Source: an uncultured Aquimarina sp. (lineage in GTDB: Bacteria > Bacteroidota > Bacteroidia > Flavobacteriales > Flavobacteriaceae). Taken from it: DNA of 64,000 bases. A program made the translations under genes and the position numbers. Where the stretch lies: NCBI GenBank assembly GCA_947499005.1, contig CANMML010000007.1, forward strand, positions 1 through 64,000, written 5' to 3'. This document shows, piece after piece, positions 1 through 9,267 of this stretch. Under the pieces are notes generated by a model. It saw only the letters and a list, made by a program, of their open reading frames with translations. It was not told the DNA's origin and did not search any database. How positions within the stretch are numbered: position 1 is the stretch's first letter; each line of letters begins with the position of its first letter.

Positions 1-72
1 TATTCTTCCTTAGAAAGCCATTTTTGAAATAGGTTTTTAGTGAATTTAATGGGTTGTGCAACGGTTACTAGT

Positions 73-1007
73 GTTGTAGGCTTTTTTAATTAGTCTCATT
101 TTTTGATAAACATTCTGAAAGTCTATTTCTAAGTTCATTAATAGTAGCTAATAATACATTTGGATTATCCTCAGTTATAATATTTCGTTTATATTTAATT
201 ATTAATTTCCTTAAGCTATCGATCTCTTTTTTTTGTCGAATAACTTCTGCTAGATATTTCTCTTTAAGATTGTTTTTAGAGTCTTTTATAGAAGAATTAT
301 TTGTTTTTTCTTTTTCAATAAATTTAACTACGATTTTTTCTTTTTTCTTTTGCGTATTTAATAAAAGAGAATCATTAATTGAGTTTAGTAATTCAATTTT
401 TTCTGTCATATATTTAATCCGATCCTCATGTGCAATATTATTTTGTGATATATTTTTGATTTTTTTATTTAAAGAAGAATTTACTTTATTAAGTTTTTTA
501 TTCTCTAAATAATAGTCATTACTTACCCACCAAGAAGTATTATTCCTAAATAAAAAAGAAAGAGAAAAAGAAGCTTCTGTTTGATTTTTGATTTCTTTAA
601 TCTTAGTTATTTCTTTTTTATGAAACATTAAACCAGTTTGTATTGCATTGAAACCAGATGCATTTACAAAAATAAGTATGCCATTGAAAAATGAAAAGAG
701 CCAATTTTCAAATTTTCTATCAGAAGTTTTTAAAAGCATTGTTATCGAAATTAGAACACTAGTAGAAATAGCGATGACTCTAAAATGAGTAGGGGTTAAA
801 TAGTTTTTTTCATCAAAACCAGCAATTACTAGGCAAAGAAGCCATACGGCACCAGCGGCACCACTAAGAGTAAAGAAATTTGAAGCTTTATAAAAATCTT
901 TCGGAATAGGATGTGTTTTGGTCATGATAAATGAATATTTAAGTATTCAAATATCTTAAAATCAATTTTCAATAAAAAGTAAGGTTGTGTATTTAATTGC
1001 CTACAAC
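73..1007 (-). mobile_element. cassette-like unit 1 bounded by GTTGTAGGC (73-81) / GCCTACAAC (999-1007)
   Basis: Perfect 9-bp inverted repeat specific to this gene, at its immediate flanks. Confidence 0.6.
86..925 (-). CDS. hypothetical membrane protein with N-terminal TM helices and a C-terminal coiled coil; cargo of cassette-like unit 1
   Basis: ORF; two to three hydrophobic segments then Lys/Glu-rich heptad-like region; stop lies 4 bp from the left private inverted repeat. Confidence 0.75.
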   Translation of the reverse strand: MTKTHPIPKDFYKASNFFTLSGAAGAVWLLCLVIAGFDEKNYLTPTHFRVIAISTSVLISITMLLKTSDRKFENWLFSFFNGILIFVNASGFNAIQTGLMFHKKEITKIKEIKNQTEASFSLSFLFRNNTSWWVSNDYYLENKKLNKVNSSLNKKIKNISQNNIAHEDRIKYMTEKIELLNSINDSLLLNTQKKKEKIVVKFIEKEKTNNSSIKDSKNNLKEKYLAEVIRQKKEIDSLRKLIIKYKRNIITEDNPNVLLATINELRNRLSECLSKNETN

Positions 1008-1198
1008 GGTTAGTATAAGAAATCGTAGGGCAGATGATCGGCACTGCATTTCGATTTGACACTAAGTCAAATATAATATTTTGCTTTTATCTTCAAGATT
1101 GAAATGCCAAATTTATATTTGGCGACATAACAAAAAAACAAAAGCTTTTGTTCAAAAACCCTTAACTCGCCCTATGTTTTTTATACCTTGTTACCAAC
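999..1198. repeat. attC-like ~200-bp palindromic spacer, copy B
   Basis: AACGGTTAGTATAAGAAATCGTAGGGC...CGCCCTATGTTTTTTATACCTTGTT imperfect inverted ends, internal GCCAAATTTATATTTGGC hairpin; strongly similar to copy C. Confidence 0.65.
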
Positions 1199-1896
1199 TG
1201 GCTATTTAGAGAATTCTACTATTGGGAAATAAGGTTTCCATACTTTTCCAATATCAGCTTTACTTTTAGCAAAAAGTACATCAGATAATTTATTAGACTT
1301 TATTGTGTTAAAAAACCTTTCCGAAATATAAATTCCTGATGAATAAAGAGGAATTCTAACCATATCAATGTCTTTATCAAATATGTTTTTAAAAACTATT
1401 TTCTTTGAAACAAAAGAATAACCTTCTGGATATTTTAATTTACTATTCTTTGCTACAAAATCAAATCGTTCTTGATGAGACTCAAGTTTTTTAAAGTCTT
1501 TTTTTGATTTGGTTACCCAAATATCACTTTTGTCAAAATCAATCCACTCATAAAATCTGTTATAATCCTTTTTGTCGAATTTCAAATAGTTGTATTTGTA
1601 GGTTTTTGTGATTGGGATTATATTCAATAACTTTTCCTTTCTCTTAACTAAAGCTGATAAAATGGAATACTTTGGTAAGTTCAAGTCTTTAAAAACATTC
1701 AGAGCCTTATCATTCAACACGTATCCATTACGGTGAGTGGAAAAAAGTATATCATTTAATTTATTAAACTCATCTCCATTATACATTTCACAGATTAGGG
1801 TTTTAGAATTCCCTTTTTCAACTTCTGTTTCGTATTCTAAAGCTCCGGAATCATTAAGGTGAAAAGTATAGTAGGTCATTTTTGCTTGTTGGTAAC
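1190..1896 (-). mobile_element. cassette-like unit 2 bounded by GTTACCAAC (1190-1198) / GTTGGTAAC (1888-1896)
   Basis: Perfect 9-bp inverted repeat specific to this gene. Confidence 0.6.
1202..1879 (-). CDS. hypothetical protein (~225 aa); cargo of cassette-like unit 2
   Basis: ORF 1202..1999, but the first 40 codons lie in the repeat spacer; the ATG at 1879 (MTYYTFHLNDSG...) is the more plausible start. Confidence 0.7.
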   Translation of the reverse strand: MTYYTFHLNDSGALEYETEVEKGNSKTLICEMYNGDEFNKLNDILFSTHRNGYVLNDKALNVFKDLNLPKYSILSALVKRKEKLLNIIPITKTYKYNYLKFDKKDYNRFYEWIDFDKSDIWVTKSKKDFKKLESHQERFDFVAKNSKLKYPEGYSFVSKKIVFKNIFDKDIDMVRIPLYSSGIYISERFFNTIKSNKLSDVLFAKSKADIGKVWKPYFPIVEFSK

Positions 1897-2085
1897 GATT
1901 AATATAAGAAACGTAGGGCAGAAAGTATGCTCTAACTCCACGTTTATAACTAAGCCAAATATAATATTTTGCTTTTATCTTTAATATTGAAAACGCCAAA
2001 TTTATATTTGGCGACCTAGCAAGAAAACAACAACCCTTTGAGAAAACACATACCCGCCCTATGTTTTTTATATAGTGTTATAGGC
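1888..2085. repeat. attC-like ~200-bp palindromic spacer, copy C
   Basis: Same layout as copy B: ...ATATAAGAAACGTAGGGC...GCCAAATTTATATTTGGCGAC...CGCCCTATGTTTTTTATA... Confidence 0.65.
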
Positions 2086-2971
2086 TTTTATTTTTTCCAA
2101 AACTGCCACTTTTTATTTTTAGTTAATTCTTTAATTGTTCTGTTATTGGTTTGTAGAGGTTTTGTTTTCTCTGATTCGAATTGTTGATTAGCAATTTGAA
2201 TAATCCAAATATCAAAATCAGCAACAAATCCATTCATTGAATCATTAATATCATATTCAATTTGAACTTCGATATTGTCAACGGTCTCGATTTGATTGGC
2301 TATTTTTTTGTGTCTTATAGGAAGATACCATTTAAGCATTTCCTCGTTATCCCAATTTCCGAAGTTAATTAATAACACGCTAGTATTTTCAAAGTCCTTT
2401 TTTGTAGGCTTATCGGCTTGATTAATTCGTGTTATTGCTATTAAATTATGTCCATATTCAGTGTCTTTAATGGCTTCTAAAACAACTGCGCCACCATAAT
2501 TTCCACTTTCTAGTTTAAAAGTCAAACAGTCACCTTTTTCAAAAACTGGCTGACGAATTATTTTCTTTTTTCGAGCTTTTGCTTTAGGTCTTTCAGTTTG
2601 AAGATTGATTAAAAATTTGTCAAGATTTATCTTTCGCTTTTTAATGTCTTTTTCCTTAGCGTCAAGATTTCGCCAGATTTCAAGGTCAACTCCCGTTTCA
2701 ATGATTTCCTTTACTCGGTTAAATAAAGTTTCGTCTAGTTGCTTGCATTCCCATTGAGCTTTTGCTAAAGCGAACCAAAAGTTATTACAATCGTCAGTAT
2801 CGTTAATTATCTCTTTGTTTTCATCAATTAATTTTTTTGAAATATCTGTTACTTCAAATCCATCATTGTACAGGTCGAAAAATTCACTATAAATATCAGC
2901 ATAAGTGTCATTTGATGATATTGCTGGTCCCCAAGCTCCCATATTATTTTTGTGTCTTTATTGCCTATAAC
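2077..2971 (-). mobile_element. cassette-like unit 3 bounded by GTTATAGGC (2077-2085) / GCCTATAAC (2963-2971)
   Basis: Perfect 9-bp inverted repeat specific to this gene. Confidence 0.6.
2088..2942 (-). CDS. hypothetical protein with MGAWGPAISSNDTYADIY N-terminus (DUF4259-like); cargo of cassette-like unit 3
   Basis: ORF; MGAWG...ND N-terminal motif; low-confidence family call. Confidence 0.65.
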   Translation of the reverse strand: MGAWGPAISSNDTYADIYSEFFDLYNDGFEVTDISKKLIDENKEIINDTDDCNNFWFALAKAQWECKQLDETLFNRVKEIIETGVDLEIWRNLDAKEKDIKKRKINLDKFLINLQTERPKAKARKKKIIRQPVFEKGDCLTFKLESGNYGGAVVLEAIKDTEYGHNLIAITRINQADKPTKKDFENTSVLLINFGNWDNEEMLKWYLPIRHKKIANQIETVDNIEVQIEYDINDSMNGFVADFDIWIIQIANQQFESEKTKPLQTNNRTIKELTKNKKWQFWKK

Positions 2972-3121
2972 AACAGTATATACACCACTACTAGTTAAAA
3001 TATACTGATAGTCAGACCATAAAAATAATAATATTATCTGATAATAAGTATTTGTAACTGTTTGTTGGCGAATATTTTTTTACTGATGGTATAAATAGTA
3101 AAATCAATATTCGATTTTAGA

Positions 3122-4039
3122 TTATAACAAACGAGCATTTGCATTAACAAGACTTTCCTCGATTACTTTTTTAAGTAATGAAAGCTTACTCTTAGGGCCT
3201 ATAGTAAGTAGTTTAGACCCAGTGATTGGTATTCCATTAAAAGGGCGTACAAAGACTTCTCCATCTGGGGTTCGTTCAAAATAAGTATAACTTTCTTCGA
3301 TTCCGATTTTAGTACAGCCTTTTACGCGAAGCATACTTTTAGGGAGTGCTTGGCAGATATTATAAATACAATCTAAGTCAGGTAAATTTGGTAAATCACA
3401 GGAGCAAGAAGACCAATGCGCTTTTTGGTGGTTAAATACTTCAGCTTTATTTTTAGATGGCACCAGTTCTGAAAGCAAGTTAATGTCAATAGCACCCATT
3501 GTTATAATTTTTGCAAAAGGATTAAGTGCTTTTAGCGCTTTAATAACCAAGGCTTGTCTATTCGCTGTTGTATTTTCAATATGAGTAAGGACAATTACAG
3601 AAGATACTTGAATTTGATTTGATTCTAGCTCATTATGTTCTTCTCGTTTTTGCCAGTTTTTTACATCAACGACCGATACTTGGATAGGAGGTAAAAACCT
3701 ATCATTTAGTCCAACACATAGAAACTCCATTAACGAACAAGCATCAGAAGTACCATTAGCTTCAATTAAAGTGATTCCATTAATTCTTTCAGGAATACGA
3801 TTCACGTAATTTCTCAACTCATTTATGCCGCTACAACAAATACAGCTACCTGTAAGTGCTCTTATATGGTTTGGATCAATTTTATCGGTAAGCTGGAGCG
3901 CATCGAGGTTTGCGTTTTCATAATCATTCAAAACGATAAAAGGCATCCAACCATTATCGATGTAATTGGTTATTAAACGTCTTAACAGTGTCGTTTTTCC
4001 TGCTCCTAAAAAACCGACAATCGTAATGATAGATTCCAT
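3122..4039 (-). CDS. CobW/COG0523-family GTP-binding metallochaperone-like protein
   Basis: GFLGAGKTTLLRRL P-loop near N-terminus; SCICCSG (CxCC) metal-binding motif. Confidence 0.88.
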   Translation of the reverse strand: MESIITIVGFLGAGKTTLLRRLITNYIDNGWMPFIVLNDYENANLDALQLTDKIDPNHIRALTGSCICCSGINELRNYVNRIPERINGITLIEANGTSDACSLMEFLCVGLNDRFLPPIQVSVVDVKNWQKREEHNELESNQIQVSSVIVLTHIENTTANRQALVIKALKALNPFAKIITMGAIDINLLSELVPSKNKAEVFNHQKAHWSSCSCDLPNLPDLDCIYNICQALPKSMLRVKGCTKIGIEESYTYFERTPDGEVFVRPFNGIPITGSKLLTIGPKSKLSLLKKVIEESLVNANARLL

Positions 4040-4530
4040 ATATGTTAAATAGGCGTTGCGTGACGTATTTCTATTGCTTTACAAGATTAAGAAAACTAGG
4101 TTGAAATAGTCAACATTGTTTCCAATAGAATAACAAATTATGATCTAGGTAGTTTCTTTTTGAATTCAGAATCGCTTCTGTATCTATTGTGAATGCTAAT
4201 TCTTTTTGAGAATTATCTTTTTTACAACTTATTTGAAATAAAGAAAACATCAAAAAAACTAAAAAGGCAATATGTGATTTTGAAGGGTTTATTTTATGGG
4301 AGGAATTAGGTAAGTAAATGACTTATTCGATCATAAAGATAATAAGCATACTAAATACAAACCTAGTATTCATATGAAAATAACAAAGTGAATTACAGCA
4401 AATTTTCAAGTTAACAGAGAATTTTTATGATTGGTAGAAAGTAGTGATTGAATGGCTGAATTTTATAATTAATCCCGAACTATCATTTACTTTAAATAAA
4501 CATATTCATATTTTTGTACCTGCATTCAAT

Positions 4531-4720
4531 TCATAAATGCGAAAAGTTAATTTCGTTTTCCATTTGAGCAAAAATAGTTACTGGAGAATCAAGGTTAAAT
4601 CTTTTCCGAGGTCTTCGATTTAATTTTTTAGTTATTTCAACTATATAGTCTTATTTTATATTTTCGAAGTTTGTCTTCTTAGGCAGATACTATCTTAATT
4701 GACTGTTATTTTTCATGCAA
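4531..4720 (-). pseudogene. IS30-family transposase C-terminal remnant
   Basis: Minus-strand conceptual translation NSQLR*YLPKKTNFENIK*DYIVEITKKLNRRPRKRFNLDSPVTIFAQMENEINFSHL*; resembles the IS30 C-terminus (NGLIRQY.PK.T.F...LN.RPRK..), two in-frame stops. Confidence 0.75.
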
Positions 4721-4741
4721 GACAAATCTGATCTTTTAATC

Positions 4742-4780
4742 TTAAATATCAAGTGGGCTATTAGCCTACTTGATATTTAA
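4742..4780. terminator. strong hairpin downstream of the GH15 gene
   Basis: TTAAATATCAAGTGGGCT / AGCCTACTTGATATTTAA 18-bp arms with one mismatch. Confidence 0.6.
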
Positions 4781-4813
4781 AATCTCTCGCATTTATTTTA
4801 AAACCAGCCCCTT

Positions 4814-6628
4814 TTATAACTCTTCATGAATTGTATTCATTAATTCTTCTTCTTCGCTAAAGCCACCAGAAAAATTGATAGCGGTTTCTATGAGTGCTAA
4901 ATGCGAATAAGCTTGAGGGAAATTACCCAATAAACGTTTCGATTTAAAATCAATATCTTCACTAAAAAGGCCTAAATGATTACTGTAACTTAGTAATTGA
5001 TCAAAATATTTCTTTGCACGTTTCTGTTCTCCAATCTTAAAAAGGCTATTGATCATCCAAAAAGAACAAATGGTGAACGAAGAAGAGGGCAATCCAAAAT
5101 CATCCTTGTTTTTATAGCGATACATTAATCCATTATTACACAATTCTTTTTCTGTAGCATAAACGGTAGAAACGAATCGAGAATCTTTCGCGTCTATAAA
5201 ATTGTAATATTCCATAAGTAGTGTAGAAGCATCTAAATCTTTTGAACCATAAGATTGAGTGTAAGCTTGTACTTCATCGTTCCATGCATTTTTGTAAATA
5301 TCATTATAGATTTCTTTTCTGAGGTTTGTCCATTGGTCATCATTGGCTTCTTTTCCGATAAGCTCAGCAATTTTAATAGCTCTATCTACAGCAACCCAAC
5401 ATAGTAACTTTGAAAATGTAAAGTGACGCTCTTCGGTTCTAAATTCCCAAATACCTTTGTCTGCTTTCTTCCAGTTTTGCTTTACAAGATGTACAATACT
5501 CTTACTAATTGTCCATAATTCTTCGCTATTTTCTAAGGTATTATTGAAGCTTACAAACTGCTGATAAATGACATCCATTAAAATTCCATAAATGTCATTT
5601 TGCTTTTGTTCGTATGCTGCATTTCCTATTCGAACAGGGCTCGAATTATGGTAACCCGATAAATGGGCTAGGGTTTCTTCGGTTAATTTCTTTTGCCCAT
5701 CGATACCGTACATAATTTGAATTTTTTCATCTTTAATGGGGACGATATCAATAATAAATTCTAAAAAGCGTTTAGCTACACTAGGATGTCCTAAACCAGA
5801 AATTACTTTGATAACCATAGAAGCATCTCTAATCCAACAGAAACGATAATCCCAATTGCGAACTTCTCCTATAGTCTCAGGTAAAGATGTAGTAGCGGCA
5901 GCAAGTACAGCGCCCGATTTTTCATAACTAAGTAATTTAAGAGTTAAAGCACTTCTTAAAATTTCATCATTATAGTATTTGTATTCTGTAGTTTTTTCAG
6001 CCCAATTCATCCAATAAACTCGAGTACGCTGAAGTTTTAAATACTCCCGATCAATAGATTGATCTAAAAGTTTTTCGTGATAACTAATTAAAAAATAGCC
6101 ATTTTCTTTAAGAACGATTTCATTTTGCTCTAAAATATCTATAGCATTAAAACTAGAATATAGAAAAATCGATTCGTAAGCGCCTGTTGTTGTTTTACTT
6201 CTAATGTAGTTTTCTTTAATTTCTGTAGCTGTGACTTCTTTAGCATAAAGTAACTGAGGATTATACTTTACTTTGAATTTAGGGACTCCTTTAACTAGTT
6301 TTATATATCGTACGATATCTGGTGGGGCATAAAAAGCAAGTTCTTTATTTTCGTACCTCGGCATAAAGTCAATTACTTCGAAAGCATTTTCTCCGTCATC
6401 AAATAAAGTAACTAAGATATTGGTCTTAAATATGTACTTCTGTGAAATTTTGTAACTATCTTCTACAATAAATTCGAAAGAACCACCTTTATCTTTATCT
6501 AATATTTTTGCAAACACAGATGCCGAATCAAAAACGGGCAAACAGCACCAATCCAATGATCCTGTGGCCGATATAAGTGCAGCACTTTGACAATTTCCAA
6601 TGATTCCATAATTCAAATTTTCTGCCAT
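4814..6628 (-). CDS. glycoside hydrolase family 15 protein (glucoamylase/trehalase-like)
   Basis: YGIIGNCQSAALISATGSLDWCCLP N-terminus, RNWDYRFCWIRDASM motif. Confidence 0.9.
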   Translation of the reverse strand: MAENLNYGIIGNCQSAALISATGSLDWCCLPVFDSASVFAKILDKDKGGSFEFIVEDSYKISQKYIFKTNILVTLFDDGENAFEVIDFMPRYENKELAFYAPPDIVRYIKLVKGVPKFKVKYNPQLLYAKEVTATEIKENYIRSKTTTGAYESIFLYSSFNAIDILEQNEIVLKENGYFLISYHEKLLDQSIDREYLKLQRTRVYWMNWAEKTTEYKYYNDEILRSALTLKLLSYEKSGAVLAAATTSLPETIGEVRNWDYRFCWIRDASMVIKVISGLGHPSVAKRFLEFIIDIVPIKDEKIQIMYGIDGQKKLTEETLAHLSGYHNSSPVRIGNAAYEQKQNDIYGILMDVIYQQFVSFNNTLENSEELWTISKSIVHLVKQNWKKADKGIWEFRTEERHFTFSKLLCWVAVDRAIKIAELIGKEANDDQWTNLRKEIYNDIYKNAWNDEVQAYTQSYGSKDLDASTLLMEYYNFIDAKDSRFVSTVYATEKELCNNGLMYRYKNKDDFGLPSSSFTICSFWMINSLFKIGEQKRAKKYFDQLLSYSNHLGLFSEDIDFKSKRLLGNFPQAYSHLALIETAINFSGGFSEEEELMNTIHEEL

Positions 6629-6718
6629 ATTAATTTTATCTTAAAGAGTTAACGATTAATTAATGATAAGTGTAAATTATGAATTGTTATTAGAGAAGAT
6701 TTAAAAAATATCTTAAAA

Positions 6719-8959
6719 ATGAATAAAACTATCATTGTTTCAAATAGACTACCTGTTCAATTAGAAATCAATAAAAATGAAGTGAAAGCAACCCCTAGTG
6801 TTGGAGGATTAGCAACAGGAATGAAATCTGTACATAGAGATGGCAATGGTATTTGGGTCGGTTGGAGTGGACTTACAGAGGAACAATTGACGTCTTCACT
6901 AAATGAAAAAGTGAAAAAGACCTTAAAAGAGCACCAATGTGTCCCTGTAAATCTTACAGAAAAAGATATGGAAGGCTTCTATTATGGTTTTAGTAATAAA
7001 ACATTATGGCCACAATTTCACTATTTCATGGAGTATACCGAATTCATCAAAGAGGATTGGGAAACTTACAAAAAGGTGAACGAAAAATTTGCAGTAGAAA
7101 TTCTAAAGCATTTAAATGATGGAGATCAAGTTTGGATACACGATTATCAATTGCTTTTATTGCCACAAATTATAAAAAGTCAAAGACCTAATACTAAAAT
7201 TGGTTTTTTCCTGCATATTCCTTTTCCATCCTATGAAGTTTATAGAACATTACCTTGGAGAAAGGAAATTTTAAAAGGAATGCTTGGTGCCGACTTATTA
7301 GGTTTTCATACCTACGAATATGAAAGACATTTTTTGAGTTCGGTACAACGTCTTCTAGGTCATAATATGGAATTCAATAAAATATTACTAGATGGAAGAG
7401 AAGTACTCGTTGATTCTTTTCCTATGGGAATCGACTACGATAAGTTTGCTAATGCTGCTAAGGCACAAAATAAATTACCAAAATCTGAACGTAGTGAGCT
7501 GAGGTTAAAATTAGATGAACATATTCTTTCGGATCCTAATGCTAAATTGATTTTAAGTATTGATAGATTGGATTATACCAAAGGAATTCCTAGTCGATTA
7601 CAAGCTTTCGATTATTTTTTAGAGAAATATCCAGAATACCATGAAAAGGTGCGTCTAATCATGCTAGCGGTACCATCAAGATCCAACGTGCCTCAATACC
7701 AACTTTTAAAAAATGAAGTCGATCAGTTAGTTGGACATATCAATGGAAAATATTCTAAAGTCAGTTGGACACCAATTTGGTATTTCTATCGATCGATGCC
7801 TTTTGAAAACCTTATTGATTTATATAATGCTTGTGATATCGCTTTAATAACTCCATTACGAGATGGAATGAATTTGGTTGCTAAAGAATATATAGCATGT
7901 CGTGAAGATCTATCGGGAACATTAATTCTTAGTGAAATGACGGGAGCTTCTCAAGAGTTAAGTGAGACTATTTTGATCAATCCAAATAATTATGAAGAAG
8001 TAGCGGATACACTTAAGGAGGTTATAGAAATGCCCATAGAAGAGCAGCAGACTATTAACGAAACATTGCAAAAAAGATTGAAACGTTATAATGTAGAGCG
8101 CTGGGCGAGTGATTTTTTACAAGCGTTAGGAGAAACCAATCAGAGTGAAAGTTTGGTTACCACAAAGCGCTTACATAAAAGATCTCTTGAAAAAGTATTG
8201 GATCAGTACAAAAGATCCCGTAAGAGATTATTATTTTTCGATTACGATGGTACATTGGCGCCTTTTACAAGGATTCCGAAAAATGCAAAGCCTACACCAG
8301 AAGTTTTTGATCTATTAGATCAATTAAATTCTGACGAAAAAAATGAATTAGTCCTAATCACAGGTAGAGATCGTGAAACATTTGATGAATGGTTTGGGCA
8401 TAAAAACTACAATCTAGTTGTAGAGCATGGAGCTTGGTCTCGATTAAAAGCTGGAGATTGGGAGGTGTCAGAAGTATTAACTAATGAGTGGTTTGAGTCT
8501 ATTTACCCTATTTTGGAAAGCTTTACCGATCGTACACCTGGTTCATTGATAGAGGAAAAAGATTATTCACTTGCATGGCATTATAGAGGATCTGATCCTG
8601 ATTTAGGAAAACAGCGAGTACGTGCTTTAATTAGCACCATTAGTCAATTGATAGCCAATCATAATCTAGAGATTTTAGAAGGAGATAAAGTGGTAGAGAT
8701 TAAGGTGAGTGGTGTTAATAAAGGACGATCTGCGAGTAAATTTGTGCTCAATGAAAATTACGATTTTATTTTTGCAATTGGAGACGATTGGACGGATGAG
8801 TTTATGTATAGAGATCTTCCAGAAGATACAGTAACAGTGAAAGTAGGCCCTAAAAAAACAATAGCTAAGTATAGAGTAGATAATACAGATCATGTATTTG
8901 AAATCATAAAAGCTTTAAATAAAGCTGGGGATCAAGAAATTATGCGAATTGTTGAATAG
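6719..8959 (+). CDS. bifunctional alpha,alpha-trehalose-phosphate synthase / trehalose-phosphatase fusion
   Basis: GT20 domain (SNRLPVQLE, VGGLATGMK, HDYQLLLLP) followed by HAD phosphatase (FFDYDGTLAPF, GDDWTDEFMY). Confidence 0.95.
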   Translation: MNKTIIVSNRLPVQLEINKNEVKATPSVGGLATGMKSVHRDGNGIWVGWSGLTEEQLTSSLNEKVKKTLKEHQCVPVNLTEKDMEGFYYGFSNKTLWPQFHYFMEYTEFIKEDWETYKKVNEKFAVEILKHLNDGDQVWIHDYQLLLLPQIIKSQRPNTKIGFFLHIPFPSYEVYRTLPWRKEILKGMLGADLLGFHTYEYERHFLSSVQRLLGHNMEFNKILLDGREVLVDSFPMGIDYDKFANAAKAQNKLPKSERSELRLKLDEHILSDPNAKLILSIDRLDYTKGIPSRLQAFDYFLEKYPEYHEKVRLIMLAVPSRSNVPQYQLLKNEVDQLVGHINGKYSKVSWTPIWYFYRSMPFENLIDLYNACDIALITPLRDGMNLVAKEYIACREDLSGTLILSEMTGASQELSETILINPNNYEEVADTLKEVIEMPIEEQQTINETLQKRLKRYNVERWASDFLQALGETNQSESLVTTKRLHKRSLEKVLDQYKRSRKRLLFFDYDGTLAPFTRIPKNAKPTPEVFDLLDQLNSDEKNELVLITGRDRETFDEWFGHKNYNLVVEHGAWSRLKAGDWEVSEVLTNEWFESIYPILESFTDRTPGSLIEEKDYSLAWHYRGSDPDLGKQRVRALISTISQLIANHNLEILEGDKVVEIKVSGVNKGRSASKFVLNENYDFIFAIGDDWTDEFMYRDLPEDTVTVKVGPKKTIAKYRVDNTDHVFEIIKALNKAGDQEIMRIVE

Positions 8960-9017
8960 ATATGCTGTCAGCAGTGTCTTAAAAACCTAAGAGATATTTT
9001 AGAAACTCTAAACATTT

Positions 9018-9071
9018 AATCATTAAAAAGGCATCTAGAAATTTTAATTTCTAGATGCCTTTTTAATGATT
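9018..9071. terminator. long perfect hairpin after the trehalose synthase gene
   Basis: AATCATTAAAAAGGCATCTAGAAAT / ATTTCTAGATGCCTTTTTAATGATT 25-bp arms, 4-nt loop. Confidence 0.85.
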
Positions 9072-9090
9072 TTGGTGTAATACTATTTTT

Positions 9091-9253
9091 ATACGATTTG
9101 CGGATAAGAATTTCGTATCAATAGATTGATTTGTTTTTCGCTAGACTAAGGCGAAAAATCAAAGAATAGCATTTGCTATTGTTTTATTTTTTAACGCAAG
9201 AATAGTAGAAAAAGAAACAAGGTATATGCGAAATTTTTGTTCGCAAATCGTAT
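9091..9253. repeat. ~160-bp element bounded by ~28-bp imperfect inverted repeats
   Basis: ATACGATTTGCGGATAAGAATTTCGTAT versus reverse complement of ATGCGAAATTTTTGTTCGCAAATCGTAT; nested TTTTTCGC...GCGAAAAA hairpin. Confidence 0.6.
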
Positions 9254-9267
9254 TAGTATAGAATCTA

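Noticed and set aside
270-512. Plus-strand 80-aa Phe/Ser-rich ORF
   Set aside because: Antisense of the lysine/glutamate-rich coiled coil of the 86..925 gene.
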